Assembly: GCF_007827275.1 (NCBI RefSeq)
Contig: NZ_VISE01000001.1
Span: 124,001 to 188,000 of the forward strand
DNA: 64,000 nucleotides
Direction: 5' to 3'
Source of the DNA: Gillisia sp. Hel_I_86
GTDB taxonomy: Bacteria; Bacteroidota; Bacteroidia; Flavobacteriales; Flavobacteriaceae
Below the pieces are notes generated by a model. The model did not search any database, was not told the DNA's origin, and saw nothing but the letters and a program-made list of their open reading frames with translations. The stretch's first letter is position 1. Every line of letters starts with the position of its first letter. The position numbers and the translations under genes are program-made. Shown piece after piece: positions 58,923 to 64,000 of this stretch.

Positions 58923-60839
58923 TTATTTTACTTCTTCGAAGTCTACATCTTCAACATCATCTGCCTGCTTTGCATCGTCTGCTCCACCTGCATCTGCTCC
59001 CGGAGCTCCGTTTGCACTTGGTGCGCCTTGAGCGTCCGCTTGCGCCTTGTACATTTCTTCTGAAGCTGTTTTCCATGCTTCGTTCAATTTGTCCAATGCT
59101 GGAGCAATAGTTTCAATTTCCTGGGTTTCGTAAGCTTTCTTCAATTCTTCCAAAGCATCTTCAACTGGTTTTTTCTTATCCTCAGATATTTTATCACCAA
59201 ATTCTTTCAATTGCTTTTCAGTTTGGAAGATCATTCCATCAGCCTCGTTCAACTTGTCTACTTTCTCTTTCGTCTTTTTATCAGACTCAGCATTTGCTTC
59301 AGCATCTTGCTTCATTTTTTGGATCTCCTCTTCAGTTAATCCAGAAGAAGCTTCAATTCTAATATCCTGAGTTTTGTTGGTAGCTTTATCTGTAGCACTT
59401 ACTTTAATAATACCATTCGCATCAATATCAAAAGTCACTTCAATTTGCGGAGTTCCTCTTTGTGCTGGTGGAATTCCATCTAAATGGAACCTACCAATGG
59501 TTTTATTATCTGTTGCCATAGGACGTTCTCCTTGCAACACATGGATCTCAACCGATGGTTGATTATCTGATGCTGTAGAGAATACCTGGGATTTCTTTGT
59601 AGGAATCGTTGTGTTGGACTCGATTAACTTGGTCATAACACCACCCATGGTTTCGATACCAAGGGAGAGAGGCGTAACATCCAGTAACAATACATCTTTT
59701 ACATCTCCTGTTAATACCCCACCTTGAATAGCTGCTCCAATTGCAACAACCTCATCTGGATTCACTCCTTTTGAAGGCTTCTTTTTAAAGAATGCTTCAA
59801 CTTCTTCCTGAATTTTAGGAATACGAGTAGAACCACCTACTAAAATAACTTCATCTATATCACTTATGGAAAGACCCGCATCACTTAATGCCTTTTTCAC
59901 GGGATCCATAGAACGTTTTACCAACTCATGCGCTAATTGCTCAAATTTAGATCTTGTTAAAGTCTCTACCAAGTGTTTTGGCCCACTTGCAGTAGCCGTA
60001 ACATATGGTAAGTTGATCTCTGTTTGTGTAGAAGAAGATAATTCGATCTTCGCTTTTTCAGCAGCTTCTTTTAAACGTTGTAAAGCCATAGGATCTTTTC
60101 TAAGATCGATGTCTTCTGCCTTTTTAAAAGAGTCTGCAAGGAAATCTATGATTACCTGGTCAAAATCATCCCCACCTAGGTGCGTATCACCATTTGTAGA
60201 CAATACTTCAAATACACCATCTCCCAATTCTAGGATAGAGATATCAAAGGTACCCCCACCAAGGTCATAAACAGCGATCTTTTGATCAACGGATTTTTTG
60301 TCCAATCCGTAAGCCAATGCCGCAGCAGTAGGCTCGTTTATAATTCTTCTTACTTTAAGTCCTGCGATCTCACCAGCTTCTTTCGTTGCATGACGTTGAG
60401 AATCGTTAAAATATGCAGGAACAGTAATAACCGCTTCAGTTACCTCATGTCCAAGATAATCTTCAGCCGTTTTTTTCATTTTTTGCAAGATCATTGCAGA
60501 TAATTCTTGTGGAGTATACATTCTCCCGTCGATATCCACTCGTGCAGTATCGTTATCTCCTTTGATCACTTTATAAGGAACCCTTCCTGCTTCCTTAGAA
60601 GATTCAGAATATTTGTTCCCCATAAATCTCTTTATAGAAGATATGGTCTTAGTTGGGTTTGTAACAGCCTGACGTTTTGCAGGATCTCCCACTTTGATCT
60701 CACCACCTTCTACAAATGCAATTACAGAAGGAGTTGTTCTTTTCCCCTCGGCATTAGGGATTACCACAGGCTCGCTACCTTCCATTACAGATACACAGGA
60801 GTTAGTAGTACCTAAGTCAATTCCAATTATTTTACTCAT
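58923..60839 (-). CDS. dnaK: Molecular chaperone DnaK (Hsp70)
   Basis: A 638-residue ATP-dependent chaperone. The N-terminal ATPase part starts [18 protein letters not shown], with the second Hsp70 signature [14 protein letters not shown] and the third [14 protein letters not shown]. The substrate domain follows the linker [18 protein letters not shown]. The C-terminus is Gly/Ala/Asp-rich and ends [11 protein letters not shown], the usual conserved acidic end. DnaJ and GrpE are not adjacent, so it is a single-gene unit with a perfect terminator. The upstream 313 bp carry two inverted repeats that may regulate it. Confidence 0.98.
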   Translation of the reverse strand: MSKIIGIDLGTTNSCVSVMEGSEPVVIPNAEGKRTTPSVIAFVEGGEIKVGDPAKRQAVTNPTKTISSIKRFMGNKYSESSKEAGRVPYKVIKGDNDTARVDIDGRMYTPQELSAMILQKMKKTAEDYLGHEVTEAVITVPAYFNDSQRHATKEAGEIAGLKVRRIINEPTAAALAYGLDKKSVDQKIAVYDLGGGTFDISILELGDGVFEVLSTNGDTHLGGDDFDQVIIDFLADSFKKAEDIDLRKDPMALQRLKEAAEKAKIELSSSTQTEINLPYVTATASGPKHLVETLTRSKFEQLAHELVKRSMDPVKKALSDAGLSISDIDEVILVGGSTRIPKIQEEVEAFFKKKPSKGVNPDEVVAIGAAIQGGVLTGDVKDVLLLDVTPLSLGIETMGGVMTKLIESNTTIPTKKSQVFSTASDNQPSVEIHVLQGERPMATDNKTIGRFHLDGIPPAQRGTPQIEVTFDIDANGIIKVSATDKATNKTQDIRIEASSGLTEEEIQKMKQDAEANAESDKKTKEKVDKLNEADGMIFQTEKQLKEFGDKISEDKKKPVEDALEELKKAYETQEIETIAPALDKLNEAWKTASEEMYKAQADAQGAPSANGAPGADAGGADDAKQADDVEDVDFEEVK

Positions 60840-60917
60840 AACAGTATACGTGTTTAAATTTTATTATTTCAGTTTCACAAACACAAATAGTCAATGATTA
60901 TGCCAGCGGTCGAGTTC

Positions 60918-60930
60918 TGACAGGTTGTCA
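60918..60930. promoter_or_regulatory. Palindrome TGACA-N3-TGTCA upstream of dnaK
   Basis: TGACAGGTTGTCA is a perfect 5-3-5 inverted repeat, 79 bases upstream of the dnaK start. It is a possible operator or a promoter part for heat-shock control. No exact TAnnTTTG was found for dnaK (closest: minus-strand TATTTGTG at 60892-60885). Confidence 0.4.
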
Positions 60931-60959
60931 TAAATATTGTTTTTATTGGCATTCCTCCT

Positions 60960-60986
60960 TCATTGCGCCTCTAACAAGCGCAATGA
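60960..60986. promoter_or_regulatory. 9-N9-9 inverted repeat in the dnaK/sdaA gap
   Basis: TCATTGCGC (60960-60968) and GCGCAATGA (60978-60986) are perfect inverted repeats with a nine-base spacer. The geometry is that of the CIRCE operator of HrcA, but the sequence differs from TTAGCACTC. It lies 121 bases upstream of dnaK and 167 upstream of the serine dehydratase. Confidence 0.4.
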
Positions 60987-61124
60987 ATGCGTCGGGCTTT
61001 CCGCTTAATCTTTTAATTTCAAAAAAATTAAAAGGATATCGCTGCAATCCCTAATGCGAAAACAAATCACAAATAATTCTTAATAACAAAATTGCAAAAA
61101 TGAAATCTGAGAGTATCAAATCCT

Positions 61125-61132
61125 TATTTTTG
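61125..61132 (+). promoter_or_regulatory. -7 box (TATTTTTG) of the serine dehydratase gene
   Basis: Exact TAnnTTTG match 20 bases before ATG 61153; no -33 TTG at usual spacing. Confidence 0.5.
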
Positions 61133-61152
61133 TCCTTAAATTTTGGATTAGA

Positions 61153-62586
61153 ATGCGAAAAATAGAATGTATTAGTGTTTTTGATATGTTGAAGGTTGGA
61201 GTTGGGCCGTCCAGTTCTCACACTTTAGGTCCCTGGCGAGCAGCGCAAAGATGGATCCAAGAACTCAAGGACAAAAAATGTTTTGAAGAAGTAGAAGCCG
61301 TCCATATAGATCTTTATGGTTCGCTTTCCCTTACCGGGAAAGGACATGCCACAGATCTTGCCGTTATGTTGGGCCTAGCGGGATTCGATCCTGTAAGAAT
61401 GGAAATAGATCAAATAGATCCTGAAATTTTCAATATTAAAACCACTAAATCCATCATTTTAAATGGAGAGAATGCCATCCATTTTGATCCGGAAACCCAA
61501 ATAAAATTCAATAGAAATTTTCTCCCATTCCATCCTAACGGAATTACTTTTAGAGCTACCTTAAGAAATGGCAAAAAAACCTCCTCCTCCTACTATTCTA
61601 TCGGTGGCGGGTTTGTTGTAAAAGAGGAGCGCAAGAATGCCTCGAAAAAAATGCAAAGCTTTCAGGAATTTCCGTTTCCAATAGAAAAGGCAACAGAACT
61701 TTTGATTTATTGCAATGCAGAGAACAAAAGCATTTCAGAAATCGTGATGGAAAATGAAAAATCCTTACGCTCTCCTGAAGAAATCCAAAACGGATTAAAA
61801 GAGATTTGGGATGTTATGCTAGAGTCTATGTATATTGGTTGTCATACAGAAGGCACCTTACCCGGCGGACTCAATGTGCACCGTCGCGCCTTCGATATGA
61901 ACAAAAAATTACTTGGAGAAGCCTCCTACAATTCCCCACAAGAATGGCTGGAAACCATTAGACATACGGAAGTTAAATTTAGACAGATCCTAAAATGGGT
62001 AAGCTGTTTTGCTTTAAGCGTGAACGAGGTAAATGCGTCATTGGGAAGAGTGGTCACCGCTCCAACCAACGGAAGTGCCGGAACTGTTCCTGCCGTGCTC
62101 ATGTATTATATGGTCATAGAGAATCACCAAGCTACTTTTGAAGAAGTAAAACGATTTATGTTGGTTGCTGGGGAAATAGGAAGTTTATTTAAAAAAGGAG
62201 CCACCATCTCTGCTGCTATGGGTGGCTGCCAAGCAGAAATTGGGGTTTCATCGGCCATGGCGGCCGGAGCTCTTACAGAACTTATGGGCGGAACGCCAGC
62301 CCAAGTTCTAATGGCAAGTGAAATTGCAATGGAGCACCACCTTGGTCTTACCTGCGATCCAATTGGCGGATTGGTACAAATTCCTTGCATAGAACGCAAT
62401 GCAATGGGCGCAATAAAAGCCATAAATGCTGCAGAAATTGCGATGGATAGTGATGCATCAAAAGCAAAGGTGCCATTGGACAAGGTAATAGAAACTATGT
62501 GGGATACTGCAAAGGACATGAATTCCAAATACAAGGAAACTTCAGAAGGGGGTCTGGCAGTAAAAGTGAATATGAGTGATTGCTGA
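61153..62586 (+). CDS. sdaA: L-serine ammonia-lyase (iron-sulfur L-serine dehydratase)
   Basis: A 477-residue single-chain enzyme that deaminates L-serine to pyruvate with a [4Fe-4S] cluster. The N-terminal beta domain carries the substrate motif GVGPSSSHTLGPWRA; the C-terminal alpha domain has TAPTNGSAGTVPAVL and the three cluster cysteines in GGCQAEIG, LTCDPIGGL and IPCIERN. The protein ends in NMSDC: in the Legionella type 2 enzyme the C-terminal Cys folds back as a fourth iron ligand and acts as an internal inhibitor, and the terminal Cys477 here fits the same tail-in-mouth design. Divergent from dnaK. Confidence 0.96.
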   Translation: MRKIECISVFDMLKVGVGPSSSHTLGPWRAAQRWIQELKDKKCFEEVEAVHIDLYGSLSLTGKGHATDLAVMLGLAGFDPVRMEIDQIDPEIFNIKTTKSIILNGENAIHFDPETQIKFNRNFLPFHPNGITFRATLRNGKKTSSSYYSIGGGFVVKEERKNASKKMQSFQEFPFPIEKATELLIYCNAENKSISEIVMENEKSLRSPEEIQNGLKEIWDVMLESMYIGCHTEGTLPGGLNVHRRAFDMNKKLLGEASYNSPQEWLETIRHTEVKFRQILKWVSCFALSVNEVNASLGRVVTAPTNGSAGTVPAVLMYYMVIENHQATFEEVKRFMLVAGEIGSLFKKGATISAAMGGCQAEIGVSSAMAAGALTELMGGTPAQVLMASEIAMEHHLGLTCDPIGGLVQIPCIERNAMGAIKAINAAEIAMDSDASKAKVPLDKVIETMWDTAKDMNSKYKETSEGGLAVKVNMSDC

Positions 62587-62645
62587 TTTTAAAAGCAACT
62601 CCTGGCAAATTAACCTAACATTAAATTCTATTAGCTCCTACTATA

Positions 62646-63329
62646 TTGTTTAAACCAAACCATATCACACTATTTAAAATTAAAAACCTATTTCGGAATT
62701 ATGGCTGGATGCTGGTTTCCTATTTTGTGTTTTTTGCATTATTAGGAATTCTTCAAGTTTTATTTCCAAATCTAAATTTTCTAAAATATCAGCAATCCGA
62801 ACTCAATTCCTTATTGTCTGAAAACCCATGGAAATTTGCATTGATGGCAGTGGTTATAGCTCCGGTTTTGGAGGAAGGGATGTTCCGCACGCTAATTAAA
62901 CCCTCTACAAGCGAATTCATATTTTTCCTTTGCAGCTGGATCCTCGTGGGTGTTGCCATTTTTATACCAGTAGATGTACATTGGGCATTAAAATTTGGCT
63001 TTCTACTGCTCTTCATCACGTTGATCTACTTTTTTCTGAAAGAATTAATCCCTAAATCGTTTCAATATAAAGCATGTAGTTTTTTAAACAGGAATTATAT
63101 AAGTGTTTGGATCATCACCGCGGTTATTTTTGGATTGGTGCATATCTCCAATTATGTAGATGGGTTTCAAATAGATTTTTTATTGTTGTTAATGATCGTG
63201 CCCAGGATTATAGCCGGGTTTTACTTTGGGAAAGTTAAGATCGAAAACAAACACATGGTGTGGCCAATTGCGATGCATGCCATGAACAATGCAACCGTCC
63301 TATTATTTCTTATCCCTAGCATGGTATAG
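62646..63329 (+). CDS. CPBP-family intramembrane metalloprotease
   Basis: A 227-residue polytopic protein starting at TTG 62646 (next in-frame ATG is at residue 22, inside the first helix). The CPBP (Abi/CAAX-like) motifs are complete: Glu76-Glu77 and Arg81 in LEEGMFRTL, His166 in FGLVHISNY, and His211 plus Asn214/Asn215 in AMHAMNN. About six to seven helices. Family members include CAAX-type prenyl endopeptidases and bacteriocin self-immunity proteins; no bacteriocin gene is nearby, so a housekeeping membrane protease role is more likely. It lies 59 bp downstream of sdaA and converges on the next gene. Confidence 0.9.
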   Translation: MFKPNHITLFKIKNLFRNYGWMLVSYFVFFALLGILQVLFPNLNFLKYQQSELNSLLSENPWKFALMAVVIAPVLEEGMFRTLIKPSTSEFIFFLCSWILVGVAIFIPVDVHWALKFGFLLLFITLIYFFLKELIPKSFQYKACSFLNRNYISVWIITAVIFGLVHISNYVDGFQIDFLLLLMIVPRIIAGFYFGKVKIENKHMVWPIAMHAMNNATVLLFLIPSMV

Positions 63330-63342
63330 ATTTGGCCCTTTT

Positions 63343-63807
63343 TTATTCAGGAATACATCCTTCTTTGGTTCGAGTATCTATTAGATAGACGATCTTCCAA
63401 AAGCCTTTTTCTTTAAATAGCTGAAAAGTATTTACGCCACAATGACTTAATTCCCCATTCACGAAAAATGAATAAGGGGTAGACACATTTGCCATTGGAC
63501 CATCTACTTGAATTTTAAAGGAGTGGATTTTCTCTTCAAATTTTGTGGTTTTGGGAATTGCAGAAATAGCTTTCAAAAAGCTTCCAAACTCTTCTATTAT
63601 CAATTTAGGCTCGGCATCTTTTTTCACACTTATGGACTGCATCTGGATCTCTGGATGCACCATGGACCTAAGTGCTGTAGTATCTTGTTTATGAAAAGCT
63701 GTAAAAAAATCCTCTATAAGTGTCTTGGCAGCAACTTCATCAATTGTCTGCTGTCCATAGCCTATGGATCCAATGAAAAATAGCAATATGCTTAAATAGC
63801 GCCTCAT
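63343..63807 (-). CDS. NTF2-like (SnoaL/DUF4440-type) exported protein
   Basis: A 154-residue protein with signal peptide 1-18 (MRRYLSILLFFIGSIGYG, cut before QQ). The mature part has an NTF2-like pattern: IEDFFTAFHKQDTTALRSMVHPEIQMQS, then VDGPMANVSTPYSFFVNGELSHCGVNTFQLFKEKGFWKIVYLIDT. Two Cys near the end could form a disulfide. Unlike the NTF2-like protein at 1940 it is not a lipoprotein. Ligand and function are unknown. Convergent with the CPBP gene. Confidence 0.85.
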   Translation of the reverse strand: MRRYLSILLFFIGSIGYGQQTIDEVAAKTLIEDFFTAFHKQDTTALRSMVHPEIQMQSISVKKDAEPKLIIEEFGSFLKAISAIPKTTKFEEKIHSFKIQVDGPMANVSTPYSFFVNGELSHCGVNTFQLFKEKGFWKIVYLIDTRTKEGCIPE

Positions 63808-63870
63808 GATTCTAAGTTTTGAATGTGGTACACTAATTTACTACTTTTACCCATCTAAAAAAATGAACTA

Positions 63871-64000
63871 ATGTCAGTTGCCAAGAAACAGTATAAAAGG
63901 ATTACCACCAAGTCGTTGGTTGAAATGAAAGCCAATGGGGAAAAGATCGCAATGCTCACCGCATACGACTATACCATGGCTCAAATTGTGGATGGTGCGG
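63871..64000 (+). CDS. panB: 3-methyl-2-oxobutanoate hydroxymethyltransferase (N-terminal part, runs off the window)
   Basis: The first 43 residues read [43 protein letters not shown], the recognisable N-terminus of PanB (the conserved [13 protein letters not shown] block is the first strand and the start of the metal/substrate site). PanB adds the hydroxymethyl group from methylene-tetrahydrofolate to ketoisovalerate in pantothenate synthesis. The gene continues beyond 64000, so its catalytic Asp and Glu residues cannot be checked. Confidence 0.92.
   Translation, partial: MSVAKKQYKRITTKSLVEMKANGEKIAMLTAYDYTMAQIVDGA

Noticed and set aside
62646-63329. Bacteriocin immunity role for the CPBP protease
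   Set aside because: No bacteriocin precursor, exporter or leader peptide nearby.
1-64000. tRNA, rRNA, prophage or integrative element
   Set aside because: No cloverleaf, rRNA segment, integrase, phage structural gene or attachment-site pair was recognised on either strand.

Overview
The window is AT-rich DNA from a member of the Bacteroidota, almost certainly a marine or environmental Flavobacteriaceae (a Gillisia/Salegentibacter/Gramella-like genome is my guess; genus not proven). Evidence: a SusC/SusD pair driven by a FecI-type sigma factor and FecR anti-sigma factor, several promoters with the Bacteroidota -7 box TAnnTTTG, weak Shine-Dalgarno sites, many short lipoproteins, a fused two-domain E1 2-oxoacid dehydrogenase, and small flavobacterial families (DUF2853, DUF6952, DUF5996). 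It is chromosomal. I see no tRNA, rRNA, CRISPR array, phage, integrase or intact insertion sequence.

Layout. 1-3.9 kb: end of an unidentified basic protein, a mutarotase-like protein, a very small lysine-rich protein, an NTF2-like lipoprotein and a VanX-type D,D-dipeptidase bracketed by two imperfect direct repeats. 3.9-13.2 kb: the main accessory locus, with sigma factor <- | -> FecR, SusC (with STN signalling domain), SusD, then, after a terminator and with its own promoter, an 845-residue membrane protein with a spermidine-synthase-like C-terminal domain. 13.7-22 kb: lipoamide dehydrogenase, an Lrp-type regulator next to a methionine-gamma-lyase-type PLP enzyme, deoC, an NhaC antiporter, and a redox group (2-Cys peroxiredoxin, thioredoxin, DUF6952, thiol peroxidase, DgkA). 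22-29 kb: mostly minus-strand small genes, including a GNAT gene broken by an amber codon, DUF5996, SIMPL and rhomboid proteins. 29-34.7 kb: LpxL-like acyltransferase, glmM, ACP phosphodiesterase, a lipoprotein gamma-glutamyltransferase. 34.7-37.8 kb: gene-poor, with a decayed gene, an orphan receiver/PAS/LuxR-type regulator and palindromic repeats. 37.8-47 kb: uvrA, a LOG protein, an outer-membrane protein with an apparently dead M1-peptidase domain, and the E1 fusion. 47-58.5 kb: a menaquinone region (menB with two PH-domain membrane proteins; hotdog thioesterase-menF-menD), CvfB-like and DUF proteins, an alpha/beta hydrolase and a non-canonical Nramp transporter. 58.5-64 kb: a three-copy tandem repeat, dnaK, L-serine dehydratase, a CPBP protease, an NTF2-like protein and the start of panB.

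How genes work together. The sigma/anti-sigma/SusC arrangement is a trans-envelope signalling circuit: substrate binding by SusCD is relayed through the STN domain to FecR and releases the sigma factor. No hydrolase, sulfatase or protease accompanies it, so its substrate is open. The thioesterase, MenF, MenD and MenB make most of the chorismate-to-dihydroxynaphthoate branch. Prx, Trx and DUF6952 form a tight operon, with Tpx and DgkA in a second one behind a terminator.

The intergenic DNA is unusually rich in short palindromic repeats of several families. Three elements share a TIR-like end (ATTGT..TCCG) and look like small non-autonomous mobile elements; one lies across a plausible false start of the M1-like gene. 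The strongest leads for something undescribed are the sigma-controlled SusCD locus with its spermidine-synthase-like neighbour, the Prx-Trx-DUF6952 operon, the pseudo-peptidase/barrel protein and the Nramp homologue lacking the DPGN motif.
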